Positions 21,706 to 34,465 of a stretch of 64,000 nucleotides of DNA are shown in pieces. Source of the stretch: Seiridium cupressi (taxonomy: Eukaryota > Ascomycota > Sordariomycetes > Amphisphaeriales > Sporocadaceae); contig JARVKI010000075.1 of the NCBI GenBank assembly GCA_036674765.1, positions 62,001 to 126,000 on the forward strand. Reading direction: 5' to 3'. The translations under genes and the position numbers were made by a program. How positions within the stretch are numbered: position 1 is the first letter of the stretch; each line of letters opens with the position of its first letter. The notes beneath the pieces were generated by a model. It made no database searches. It was not told the DNA's origin and saw only the letters and a program-made list of their open reading frames with translations.

Positions 21706-23522
21706 AGATGCGAATCCAGGCATGGCGCTTAGCGACTTGAATCGGTACGTGTCTGAAGCTGCAACCAACTTTGACGGTTGCCAATCCCCAGTCGAAGTCC
21801 AGATGCCCCTCACCCCTTCCTCTCCCCCCTTTTCGGCCCCCATTCTCACGGCGTGCTGCATGCTGGGCTCGGTGTATTGCGCGCTGCAGGTCCCGGCCAG
21901 GAACGAGCCTGTTCGGATGCAGGTTCGCGCCGCCTTGCTCCCCACGTGTTTCAATCCGACTCGTAGGGCTGACATGATGCTTGCTGGCAGGTTTCAGCTT
22001 CTGGTGATTGCCTGAGCCGCCGAGCATCTGCTGTGCCCCCTGCCCCTCCCAATCATAGGCCGCACTGCCACCGGCTCAGCTTGTGTGACATATGACCGAG
22101 GTGCATACACCCAAGGTTACGCGAAAACCTTTGGAGAGGATGCTGAACTGGGCTTTTTGGGAAGATATACGACCGAGTTCTGCTTAGTTGTGTTAATCGA
22201 AAGGTTTGACATGATTATCTCTACAACAGGCACGTTCTTTGGACTGGCGCTTCGAAAGCTTCATGTGCTTGACGAGACAGTACTTGCAGTAGAGCTCAGT
22301 GGGAGACTCTACTATGTGGCTTATAGCTCTTAAATATGAGAATACACAAACAACTCAAACTTGAGTCCTTGAGTTCTGTCACCTCTTCTCCTGGCTTCAT
22401 GCGTCCCGTGAGCTCTGCACCCGCATACCCGAGTAATGTACTTCTCAGAAGGACCTGATTTTCGTCTCATTTAGTTCTCCCAGTTAAAACAGATATTGCT
22501 CCCCACCACTTGGCTAATGTAGCTGACGTGCTTACTCATGGTGCCATACGATTAAGCAGGTACGATTCTGCTGTGAGATGATGTCCATGGAAAGCCGAAC
22601 TAGCCACATGTTTCATGATTGTTAGTCAGCGACCTTTGACTATCCACATTGATTTGTTCCGGGAGGGCCTCCTTGGGCCACGGAAAGGCTGCGTAGGATT
22701 CTAGACCCTGAGGAGCTGGTGGTCGCTTATCTCTTGGTTTCAACACAGCCACCGTCATTACGATTGGCTGCAAGGATCCAGAGGCCTGTCGAGCCAGAAG
22801 GCAATGACGGCATACCATTCATCTTTTTCATGATCCTCTTATCTACCTCGGCATTGCATTGCTGCTGTCTGCATGAGCCCAAAACTCGTCGAGGGCCGAG
22901 CCCATGGGTGTTATCTCCCGTCATCGAGCCAGATTTCATATCACGGAATATGCAAGGGGATCGGAAGCTCGATCGAATTATTCCTGATTGGCGCCGGCCT
23001 AAAAGGGGCCGGGCAGCAAACTACTCCTAGGACAAACGCCACAACCCCAATAGACGAGAGCCGTTGTCTCCTCTCGCCTCTTCAATTACAAAATATAGAC
23101 CATGGTGCGGCCCCGCAAATATAACTAAGAAAAGGGGAAAACAAAACCCATTAATCATGCCTCATGTCCGTCTGTCAACCAAAAACGGTCTGCTGATATA
23201 TCACGGCGCAGAATGAATACAATGGTGGACAAATGCCAAACGCCGTACCATGCCAAAGTAAAGAATGAATGGTATATATCCGACGCACTGGGATAGTCGG
23301 GCGCCAGAGAAGATGGAATCAACAACTGATGGGGATATCCGGCGAAGATAAAAAATCGACCCTGTCCAATAGAATCAAGCAAAAATGAAAGACGCTAGAT
23401 ACTTTTAAACGCTCCCAAGTAGAATGTTATACACCCGCGAAATGTCTTGCTCTATGCGGAGGTGGGTCGACCAAATGAAGCGAAGCAAGATTTTGAGTAC
23501 GTGGACTTCCATGGCAAGGTGC
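21706..23522. other. Intergenic region between convergent SET and RLM1-type genes
   Basis: This 1.8-kb stretch lies between two 3' ends. It should hold both 3' UTRs. Short open frames (for example 22085-22333) show no recognisable protein. Nothing else was seen. Confidence 0.5.
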
Positions 23523-25533
23523 CTACGAGTCAACCTTGACCCTCTTCGGCTCTAGACCTTCCGGTCCGTCCGAGGATGGACCAGCAGTGCTCATCTCAGG
23601 GCTCTTCCTCTTGTTGGGGTTTTCGTCCCGAAGGAAGGAAGGCCCCGCCCCTTGTACCGGGGTCGCGAAGTTGAGGGGGCTGGGTAAAGTGTTGCTGTCG
23701 TTGCGTGAAAAGTTCCACTCGGGATAGAAGCTGCTGGGGCTTGGCAGAAACTCGGTGTTGAGGAAACGAGAGGGCAGAGCGGATACAGGCGTATCAATGT
23801 TCATGTTGCCGCCTTGCTGGGACTGGGAGAGCGGCCTGGCAAAAGGATTGGGCGGGCCGGTCGCTCCAGCCGAAAGTAGAGTAGAGGCAGACGGCGAAGG
23901 TGGAGGCAGCACCACGCCAGCTGGTTGGGCCTCGGCGCCGTTTCGCCTGACGGGCTGCGCTGCCGAGTCTGTAGCATTGCGAGGCGAGGTCGTGGTAAGG
24001 GACTCGGCCGTGTTGCTACCAGCTTCGGATTGTTCATCCGGAATCTGAACTCTCAGCCTCGGACGGGGTGCTCCATCCCGTAGACTGTTCGACCTCGAAG
24101 GAGGCGTGAACGATGTTTCTGGGATGGTTGGAACTGAACTTCTAGACCTGGCCAGGTTCGACGTGTTGGACCTCTGTGGCAGAGGGGGCGACGAGTCCAC
24201 ATTGGTTCGCGAGACGGAACCAACGTCTACAGACTGCGAGCGGTTGCCATTCATGCCAGGTTCCTCCTTCAGCCCGCGTGGTTCTGACGCGAAGGAAGCG
24301 AGGTGCTGGGAAAGAATTGATCTGTTCTCGTCGATAGGCGTGAAGATACTGTGCTGCTTCCGCTGCGGCAGCTTCTTGATAGCGGATGCAGTGTCGAGGA
24401 AGGGCTGGCTGGGCTTTTCTGGGAGAGGCTCCGGCTTGGGCTCCATCGGTGCAGGCGGCTGAGGCTCCTGCGATGGCCTGTGGTGATGATGTTGGGGCAC
24501 TTCCAAGTGCTGATGCTGGGGCTGAGGAGGAGACATGTGTGAAACTTGCTGCGGAGGCAGCTGCTGAGGGTGCGGCTGCGGTGGTGACATGCGCTGTTGA
24601 TTCTGAGGAGGACCTTGCGGTGGGTAGTTTGGCGGAGGCACAGATGATCGTCGTTGGTCTTCCACATAAGTTTGCATCTGGGGATGGCCCGGGTGCTGCG
24701 GTGGCGGGTATGGGTATTGAGGCTGCTGCTGTTGTGGCATAGGATGTTGCATGTTTGGCGGCATGTTCTGGTTCTGGGGCTGGTAGATCTGTGGGTGAGG
24801 CATGTATGCAAAGCCGTTCGTTTGGGGAGGGCCCGGGGGACCGACAGGCTGTGGCCCTGGTGCTCTTCGGAAGTCATTCCTGGATGAGGGTCTGGAGCCC
24901 ATTTGCGGTTGGGGAGTATGGCCGCGGGCAGGAAACGGAACGCCATTGATGGGAGGTGAAGCGGAAGGAGTGTGGCCTCTCAGGTGTGGGAACTGAGGGT
25001 GGTGCTGGTTCTGGTACTGCGGAGGCATCATCTGGGGTTCGACAGAGCCTTCGTGGCCGTGCGGAGGGGTGCCATCTCCCTCGTCATCCTCGTCGTCGTC
25101 GGCGCCGCCATTGAAGTCGGCAGGACCTTTGTGCTCGTTGGGACCACCGTGCTGCGAGGCGCATATCCGTTAGTCTTGTGCACCATTGTGGCCCGACTGG
25201 GGTCGCCGTGGCCATGATTATACGCACATATGTGTATCTTCCGATGAGCTCGCGCATATCACTCGACGAGTATTCGTACAATTTCTTGTTGCTGCCGAAA
25301 ATGAAGACGGCGACATCGACGGAGCAGAGCACGGAAAGCTCGTGCGCCTTCTTGAAGAGACCACCCTTTCGCTTCAGGAAGGTGCTATAGGGAAAGCAGT
25401 CAGTAAATGACACAGATCAGGCGGATTGCGACAGAACACGACGAGAGTCGACAGCCGGGTGGTCAAGGGAAGCTTACACGGAACGGTTCCTGTCATCCTT
25501 GATGGCTTTGATCTCGATCTTTCTTCGGCCCAT
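23523..25533 (-). CDS. RLM1: MADS-box transcription factor, Rlm1/RlmA (MEF2-type)
   Basis: Exons, in transcript order, are 25533-25478, 25384-25228 and 25151-23523, giving 613 residues. The introns (93 and 76 nt) have GTAAGC and GTGCGT donors; the second has a GACTAAC branch. The MADS box fills residues 1-60 ([36 protein letters not shown]) and is of the MEF2/Rlm1 class. The rest is rich in Pro, Gln and His. A conserved-looking C-terminal block ([22 protein letters not shown]) precedes a basic KRKSPE and an ending KRVKVDS that could serve for nuclear import. Rlm1 orthologues are activated by the cell-wall-integrity MAP kinase (Slt2/Mpk1) and control wall and development genes. Several Ser-Pro/Thr-Pro sites fit MAPK control; which are used cannot be told here. 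Confidence 0.95.
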
Positions 25534-28500
25534 CTTGAATTAAGCTGCAGGTTGCAGTTGTGTGCGGAAGGAGTCGAAAGAATGCGCTCTCGGGTCTAGC
25601 TGGGAGGGCAGGCGTGGAGCTTCGCCTTGGGAATGCTGTAGTTGTCCCAGCTTGAAGACGGTTGCGATATGTCAGATTGGAGATTTAGTGTTCGGGCCTT
25701 GTAGGGGGGTTCTTTGGTGCGGTCTTGGTCTAACGGCTGCTGGCGCGGGCTGATTATGTCCAGGTGGATGAGGTAAGTAGCCGAGGGAGTTTATAAAAAG
25801 CTAATAAGGAATAAAGATATTACAGGATATCGCAAAAAGCCTAGAGGACAGGTAGAGTATCCCAGTACTGGACCAAAGAATGTGCGAAGATGTAGATGAA
25901 GAAGCAAAAAAAAAAGATAATAATGTATATCCGAGGCCGGGTCTGGTCTCTCGAGGGGGAGGATGGGTCAAGATATGAAACGCCCCGACGAGACGTGGTG
26001 ATGCGACAAGAGTGCGGTATTTGAACTGGGCCGTGTGCGTTGCGCGCTGCAGCGTGTCGGTTGTCGTTGCGCGCAGAATGCTGTCGTGTGTATGTAGTAT
26101 ATCGTGCTGGTCTTGGTGATGGGAAAAAAGATACAAGATACCAATGATGCTACACTTGCAGGGCGATGGGGCTGAATCTGGCGTGGTTGATACTAATAAT
26201 AGCCAGATCGTGGGAGAGGGCGGACGGCAGCTTTTAAACTTCTTCTTGGGAAGCGGGACACTGGGAGAGAAGAAGCAGCAGCAGTGGGAAACGGCGGAAG
26301 GGGTTCGACCAGGCCTGGGAGCTCTTACCCACCTGGGCACCGGGCGGGCGCAGGGGTTTGGGGTTTTGGGGGGAGGGAGTGAGGGAAGGAAAAAAAAAAC
26401 CCGAAAACTACCAAGGTACCTCACCTCTCGTTACCTGGCTAATGTATCGTCCGTCCGAGTGGGCAGTTGAGCGAAACGGATGCACTGACTGAGCAGGATT
26501 AAGTGATGTCTCTGGCCAACTAATGGAATTAGCTACTTTGTACAATACCTGACTACACTACCTATCTACATTGTCCTCGCCGTGTGAATAGAACAGAACA
26601 GAGCAGAGCAGAGCAGAGCACCCTCACTACCTACATAGAATACAGTAGAGCCAGAGTAGAGCACCGTTGACCCTCGACCACCTGCAGACACCGTTGTGGT
26701 CCCGAGAAAAGCAACTCCACCGCCTCCTCGACCCGAGCTTAGGCCCGGGGGACAGTGCCTCTGGTTGCATGGAACCCCCTCGTAATCACCGTCCACCGTT
26801 TTACTCGAGGCCGCTTGCTCACGACATTTTGCTCATGACATTGCTTTGGTCGCATCGCGGAATACCATCCAGCCGGGAGGGACAAACAGCCCAATGGTGG
26901 GCCAACACAGCTGGGAGATTGGCATACCATGAGTTTCATCTCTTGAAACGGCCACAATCGACACTGTGCCCTGGCCCATACCGGCTGCCGAATATGCGCG
27001 TCGCGGTCTAGGACTATACAGTGTCCCATGGCCCTCCGGACCATGTGCAAGAGCTGGCATCGATCATCAACGTCATTGGATCTACCCTGTCCACCAATGC
27101 CGACCTTCTTAACCTTCTTGGTCCTCAGCCTTATCACCCAAAAGGATCCTCAAACAAATCTCATCACGTAACCTTGCACGACAAACTGCATGCGAATCAG
27201 GCCACGGCGCCCGTCCCCATTCTCGGCATGCGCACGGAGCACTCTCTTCTATGTGTGTTTATGTGGCTGTATGTTAGATGCCAAGTCGAGTCGAGCAACC
27301 CCATCTGCGCTTTTTGAGCCGCATGTCGCAGCGTCGCATATCTTTAGAATAGAACATGCTTCTCGAACGTCAGTCTGTCTTGTGCAACAGCCCTCTAGGG
27401 CTGTTCACTTCACCTACTGCCGCTCCCACCGATGGGTGCCGGTAGTTAGGCGCCTGCTACTCCCATGCAAGCCTCTCGATATAGGATGCCGTGCTCATGA
27501 CATTCTGACAATCGACAGCCCGTCCCACGTCTGTTGGAACTGCCAGGTCGGTTGTTTTGATATCGTTACCGGCTCTCGGTTGGAGACCCAAGTTTAGACC
27601 AGCTTGCATCGAACCAGGGACCATAGACCACTCTCCATCCTCGTCACCGTATTCTTCAAGGACTGACCGCACCCCAGTGGCACGTTCACGATGGACAAGG
27701 TCATTCATAATCTGCGTGCTCAACCACTCACTGCTGGCCCAGGTGCCCTAGCCCCGCATCCGAGCAAGCATTCTACACACAGTACATTTGTATAGGACAA
27801 AATGCTTACAAGAATCAATGGAACGAATCATGTCTATCATCCACTCGCGGCTCAATCCCAATGCATCCCGGCCGTGACCACCCCGCCTCGCTCAATGCAG
27901 ATCTGCTTACCGGATAACTTGCAGTGCGAATACCACCAGTGCCTCAATCGTTCCAAATACCGGTATGGCTGTTGCCGTCGAGGTCACAGACTAAGCGCCG
28001 TGTTCCTGGAAGACTAGACTAGACATTTTCCAGCCCATGCCCTGGATCCTAGTCATTTCTAGCTCCCGCCGCCAGTGATTGGATGGTGGAAGCCAGCATC
28101 CCGACCACTTTTTGCTGCAAGCAATCTAGCAAGGCTTGGACGGCTTCAAAGGGCGACGAATGAAGAAGGGCCGGACCCCTGCTGGGGCATGTGCAACGAC
28201 CGAGCCAAGACGGTGCTGCCAAAAATAGCTATTTATAGCAACTCGGTCATTCACCTGCATATTCACCTTGCCCTTCTTCCGTCCAATTAGCCCGTCAAAT
28301 GCCAGGGCAATGTGGGTAAATTATCCCTCCTTTGATGGGATGCGTGATAGATTCCTGCTGATCCTTGTCTGACAACATGCCATCGATCCGATTGATACCT
28401 GTTCCTCGACACACTCTCAGACAAAAGTTCTAGACTGAAGCACCGGGTCGTCTACTTTGTATGGCTTGCTGCCAAGAAGAGGCCAGAAAAAAAAACGAAA

Positions 28501-30533
28501 AAGAAAAACAATTCCTAACTGTGCTCCCCTTCTAGCCGAAGGACAGAATGGAGAGATCTACGGGGTCGATGCCAGCAGCACTGTCCTTCACAACCACCAC
28601 CAACCAGCACGCGCCAGGCACTGCACTGCATGCTGTGCTTACATGATGCAGCCTTTTCTTTCCTCTGTGTATCAGTCACTGACCACTTGCACACTGCCCA
28701 TTGCAGAAACGCCGTCATCAATATTTCTCACTCCTTCTTCCTCACACCCAGCAAGACTCTCACGGCATGTCGAATCTAGCTTACGTTTGTACTCTTCACG
28801 ACACCGAGGCCATCCCAGCCCGATCAACCCGAGAGCTGACCTTGCAGAACTGCAGGGTCACAATCCGGTCACCGCGTCGCATTCAGACGATACGATAAGC
28901 AGAAGCTGCAGGGGCGTCTGTCGCGTGTCCTCCAAAGGGAACTGATTAGCTGCCGGCTGGGCAAATATTACCGCATCCAGTACCAGCAGGGATTCATCAC
29001 ATTTAGCCCTCTTCTGCCATCCGTCCAGGACAGCGGACTGTCTGCACCGGGGTGGATAAGTCCCCGTCCATGTGCTGCGGCCCAGCAAACAGCGTCGGGG
29101 TAGCCTTGGCGTTGCCATAATCACAACCTAGTTACACACACATATGTCAAGGCTCCTGGGCTCCGTGTGCGGTACATTTTCTTTCCACTTCACTGTTGCA
29201 CTTGTGGGTCTTCCCAGAGTCCAGGGCGCTGACGACATTTTCCAAGACCCGAAGATAGGAAGAATAATACAGGTCTACCACTTGTCTCAACTCAAGCAAG
29301 CCCTCTCTGTCATCATCTAGCAACATCTGCAGCGGGAGGTCGTTCTTGGAGACCGCGCTAGGTTCACACACTAAACCGCAAGATGAGGGAGGGCCTGTCT
29401 GCTACGACGGCCACTGCTATTCCTGTGACGTAGCGTAGTAATGACCTGGTCATTAACAACACTACTCTCTCTTAAGAGTGATGATATGAAACTCATTCCC
29501 TTCTTTCATTCTCACAGTAGTGTCATTTGCCCCGGCAACGCTGGACCTCTGCATCGTGGCCCGTACCTTGAAAAAGTACAATACATATAAGACCATCTCA
29601 CTCATTCTCACTGCGTCATGCATGCGTGCGGCGCAACCATCTCAATTCACTGGCCGAGGTAGTGTACCTTACTTTCCAACATTCGCTCTCGCGGCTGGCA
29701 GCTTTTGTATGCACTCTCATACACCTACATACCTCCTAGCCTGCCTACATTTACCTACAAACGTACGCATGCACTATTTGGGGCCCAAACTCCAAACCCC
29801 AAGCCCCTCCAAGGACAGGCGATTCCCGAATCTGCCAAGAATGTGCCGCCGCATGCAGCTGCACCCTCGATCGGCTACTATGTTTAGCACAACACTCATG
29901 GACCGCATCCGGCCAGTCGGTGTCTCTGTTACTGTGACGCTGTCGCTGTTTCTTCATTCACTCTACACGTTTCCCCCGGTACTGCTCGTATCCTGGCTGC
30001 GGTCTTGCGTCCAGAAACAGATCACCTGGCATGCACACCACCTACTACGATGCTTCGTCGTTCCTGCTTAAGCGCCCGTAGCGGCTCAACCATTGACAAG
30101 CTTGCCATGATTCCAGTAATCCGGAGAAGACGTGGTCAGTGTCACATCACCTGTGGAGTTCGTGTATCTTATCAACCGCAGCTGCTACCAGAGTTTGGCA
30201 AACCATTTCTGAAATTTATCGTCAATTCGCTGTGGAGGGGATCGTGCCCCTTGCCATGCACTGCTTATGGGTCCCTTCTGCCAACTGGGTCGATACCTCA
30301 GATTCCAAATTTGGCTCACAATTGCAGCTCTTGCTCTCCTTCCCTAGGTACAAACGCAGACCGGATAAGCAATTTGAGCATGTGCCTGAACGCCAAAAGC
30401 TCCCTCGCCTAAGGGAGCCCCGTAGACCTGACTCCTAGCACTATGCATATATTCCCTAAACATGCTTCCATTGCTCATACCCCCGTAACCTTATTAATCA
30501 GGTCAAAAACTATGAACCCATTTGGCTCTTCTC
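25534..30533. other. Five-kb gene-free interval upstream of the RLM1-type gene
   Basis: No frame in this interval has a recognisable product. The left kilobase should be RLM1 promoter and 5' leader; it is pyrimidine-rich in the sense direction of that gene, with A tracts on the plus strand at about 25906 and 26390. The right end should be the TAF1 3' UTR. A 5-bp tandem repeat lies at 26591-26620. The two longest frames (28457-28945 and 29520-30071) lack family similarity and the second does not begin with ATG. A long leader, uORFs or a non-coding RNA are possible. Confidence 0.45.
26591..26620. repeat. Pentanucleotide tandem repeat (GARCA)6
   Basis: Two GAACA units followed by four GAGCA units, in intergenic DNA. 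Confidence 0.85.
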
Positions 30534-33500
30534 CTAGGCGGAATCGCCCGACATACCGGGCGCGCTGAAAGAGCCGAAGCCTCCAAGATCAGCGGCGTTG
30601 TTGTCCGTTGAAATAGTGCCGTTGAGTAACGGGCATTTGCTGGAACGATACATGTTAGCAAGGCTCTTGATGTTGATGATGAGAGAGATCATAGCATCGC
30701 CTGGGTGTAGTGGTGTAGTATGTGGTGGTATGATAACAGGCTTAGAAATCGTGCGTTAGAGGGAGTGCTGGTGGGAAACCACAATGCGAGGTTGCGGCCT
30801 CTTCTCAGCTGTGTGCATATGACGGCCGAGCGAATGCGGACAGCAATGATCCTGCAGCCTCACTCAAACTCAGTGCAGTCCCACCAACTCGGACTAGGGA
30901 CTTCCCAGTCCTTCCAGAGTGCCGGGGGAAAGGGAGTTTACAGGAAACAGTGGCAGAAGTACCTCTTGTTCGTCTTGATATGACCGATTTGCCCGCAGTT
31001 GGCACATTTCCGAGTCGTGCCGCCTGCCACCTTATCGGCAGAACCAGATGGACCCGGGGAGCCCGCGTCGGCCTTGGCGTTCTTTCTCTTGCCTTTGCCT
31101 TGCTTCTCGCGTACTTGGCGTCGATCAGCATTCTTCTCGAGGCGAGATAATTCTTGCTCAATGCTGAAAGGCTGTTAGTGGGCGATGCTTGACTTGAGAA
31201 GGCCAATAGTTATGACTTACAGCTTGCTAGCCAGCCGGTCTGCATCAGCATCACCTGTCGGCTTGGCCGTGTAAATACTGAAAACGTGTTAGTAAGCAGA
31301 TATGGGTGTCTATATGGACGATATGAAATCGGAAATACACCCCGTCTAAGGAATGTTTGGCACAACTTACTCTCTCTTCGCAGCATCAAGCTCTCTGCGC
31401 GACTTGATGTAACTTCTGATGACCTGGGGATCATCAAGGGTTTGAGTTTCAGTGTAGATGCTGCCATCCTCGGCTGGTTTTCGGCGTATGATCTTTAACT
31501 TGCGCCGGCTAGACCGACTGTTCTGACTGAAGCGGCTCAGTTGGCTGCGTCCATCATCCATCAGAGGAGCAGACGTATGGTCGGCAGATTTCTGTGGATT
31601 AAAACGATCATCCTCATTAGCCGTGTCGAGGACGTCCGAGTCTTCGTGAGTAGTGGGGTCCGACAGGGTATGCTTCTGCCTCTCCCAGATCTCTTTGATG
31701 GCTGCAGTATACATTTCATTCTGTTTCTTGACGTTGTAGGAGTGCCCGCCGTTGGCCTTCCGCTCGCGCTCTATCGCATCCGCGCTCGTGGCAAGTGGAC
31801 CCTGTACTGCATTGATGTAGCCTCCCTTCATGGACGTTTTAATAAAGCTGAAACCAAGGCCGTGACCCGTCGGATCGCCTTCGCCGTGGAGGGCTACCAT
31901 TGCTTTACTCTGACACGCATCCAGAAAGTTTTTAGTGAGTTCCCATGGGGCGAGTTTGGCAACAAGGGGAATGTCAGTAGCTAGCTCGTCGTCATCGTCG
32001 GCGAAGCTTGGCGCCTTGGGATCATATCCGGCATTCTGGAGTGTCGCTGAGCCGACCTGGGTGGCCTCAATGAGGACTACATCCTCTGGCTTGATCTGCT
32101 GACGTATCGTTCGCTCGTCCATTGGGGCGTCGCCTTCTTTGTATTTCCACGTCTTCGACTCTTTATCGTAGACGTAGAATTCTTTCATCTTCTGTCTGTC
32201 ATTGGGGTCAATTCTGCTATGAGAACTGTCATCTCTGGGCTGGTACCTGTTTTGAGGATCCACCTTGTCAAACACATGGGCAGTGACCTCTCTAATATCG
32301 ATGTCCTGCGTTGGCCGGTGTCTTGCCATACGGTCACAGATCGCTCTCATCCGCTTCTTGTTGGTACTGGTGATCATCCTGGCGTGCGGGCCTGGAACCT
32401 CCTGAAACACGTTCTGCTGGCCAACGACTTGCAAGCTGAAGGCCTTTTTCAGATAGTAGTGCGGTGCATCCTTGGCGGTGATGCTGTAACCAAGTATGAA
32501 GTCATTGCTCCGCTGCTCATGCTTGAAAACTGGCGCCCGATACAAAGCGTTATGAAGAGTGGGCACGACCTCGCCAATGTCGACGGTACCGAATATGGAG
32601 AAAGGAGACTTGTCTTCTGGTAGGAGGGTCTGTGTTTCGCCTAGCTCTGCCTTCGGAAGCTTGTCCTCCTCATCACCTTCCTGGCGGCGGGTATAGTTGA
32701 TGACCCGGCTGCCCATGCCAAACTTGTTGAGCAAGATCGGAGCCTGTTCGCAGTATTCGAAGAGCACAACGTTTGAATTGTCGTTCAAGCTGAGATCTCT
32801 GCTGGTCTTGTACACATCTGGAACCGGCTTGCCCTTGAGCTCTTTCCGCTTGACCTTTGCAGGCTTTTTGAATTTGATCTGGTACTTGATATACCTGGCA
32901 ATATCAAACTTCGGTCTGTGATGTTCCCAGAAGTCCACATTGAGTTTTGTGCGGTAGAATGGGAAGGCCAATTTTTGCGCAGGCATGCTGTGCTCCACAT
33001 CCAGATTGGACAGTGTGGCTCTGACTTTGCTCTTGTGGTTGGCTTTGAGAGCTTCGTACGCTGCATCGTTGGAATGATTAAAGCGGTGCATCACGTCGCG
33101 GCCTAGTTGACCATTTGCCATTCGCCTCATCTTCTCCTCGGAGCGTGCCTTCTTTGCCGGTCGTTCCACTTGCATGTCTTCAATGAGAAGGTAAGGATCA
33201 TTCTGATCGAGCTGAACATGATGAGCGGCTCTTTTCGTGGCCTCGAGAAAATTGGAGATGCCAAATGGATTGTAGGATGCGATACTGGGCAGCCCGGGTT
33301 CGTACTTCCGCTTCTTTTTAGGTTGCGTATGTCGATCTACCAGGAATTCCCTATCCCAGTCGTCCATGGGCTCGTCCTCCGCCGGGGGCGTCAGGTGTCC
33401 GTTTACTTGGTATGATGTTGGGGGCTCGTTGATGTTCTCCCAGTCTTCGCATATTGTAGCAATTTCAGTCATTGTGTATCCGCCTACAAGCTCGTTCTCA

Positions 33501-34465
33501 TCGTCGGAGTCAGAAAAGGCATCATCAAGGTCTGTCAACACCGGGCCAGCAAGGTTGCCCCACTGCCCATGATCACCAAACTGTTGTTGCTGCTGCTGGG
33601 ATCTCTTAGACGTAGCAGCGAGGGCAGAATCGGGGATCCTAAACAGCTTGGACGTGTCGACATCAATTTCCAACTCCAATTTGGTGGGCACGAGCGGAGC
33701 CGGGCTCTTGGGCGGTTCCTTGTAGACGTAATCTGCCGGCCACTCTGGGAAGATGTCTCTAAAATCAAGGACTTTATGTTCTTGGAATGCAGGGAATTTC
33801 TGCTTCAGGAGTTCATCGACATTCTGCGGTGGTACTGGAACCGATGGGTCTTGATGCTGTGTTTGGTCGGTAACCCATGCACTGACACTATTGGGCTCTT
33901 GTTGCGGAAAGTTCAGTTTGAATCTCTCTTCCCATGACATGGTATTCCAGTCATCGTCAGTCACGGCAGCAGCAGCGGTCGCGGCAGCAGTTTTCTGAGC
34001 TTGAACCGGTGACAGCGGCGCTGGCTGAGTGTCGCGAAGGGGGGACGACGGCGCAAGTTCGGTATTGCCGCCATCTTGGTCGCCGAACAGATCATCCAGG
34101 TCAGCGTCACCTTCCATATCAACATCGTGACTGGTGCCGCTGTCTTCTGTGACGCCCGGTACCTGCGAGGCATCGGCGGTCACGCCGGCTTGAGAAGCGA
34201 CATCTTCGTCGGAAGCGAGATCGTCGTCGCTTAGATCCTCGAAGTCGATGGCGTTGTCTGCCTTGTCGGTCTGGTCAATGTCCTTGTTTTCGAACCCCTC
34301 GAGCCCCGTCACGTTGCCTTCGGTCGCGAGAGCATTTAAGACCTTTTGGAGATCCTCGTCGTCTTGCTTCGTGGTGTCCTTCGTCTCGATGGGTCCGATG
34401 TCGTCGAAAGGGTCGGCATGGTCATCCAGGCCGTTGACCTTGCCTGCATCTGGAGATGCGGCCAT
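30534..34465 (-). CDS. TAF1: TFIID subunit TAF1 (fungal form)
   Basis: Exons, in transcript order, are 34465-31371, 31277-31221, 31163-30963 and 30639-30534, giving 1152 residues; introns are 93, 57 and 323 nt. TAF1 is the largest TFIID scaffold, binding TBP, TAF7 and promoter DNA for RNA polymerase II initiation. The N-terminal acidic segment (1-240) should contain the TBP-inhibiting TAND. The central DUF3591 domain covers about 430-880 (LAFPFYRTKLNVDFWEHHRP, LFEYCEQAPILLNKFGMGSR, FILGYSITAK). Splicing restores KRDIYTAKPTGDADADRLASKLIEQELSRLEKN, then a zinc knuckle CANCGQIGH with its last Cys (SKCPLLNG) in the final exon. As in other fungi, there is no bromodomain or kinase region. A short poly-Gln lies near residue 290. 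The last intron is long with a weak GTACTT donor. Confidence 0.94.

Noticed and set aside
25801..26424. 207-codon minus-strand frame upstream of the RLM1-type gene
   Set aside because: Low-complexity, Ser/Pro/Phe-rich with no family; lies in the presumed 5' leader. Possible uORF region but not supportable as a gene.
28457..28945. 162-codon plus-strand frame
   Set aside because: No family, odd composition, no supporting exon structure.
29520..30071. 183-codon plus-strand frame
   Set aside because: No ATG at its start, no recognisable domain, typical of random open frame in intergenic DNA.
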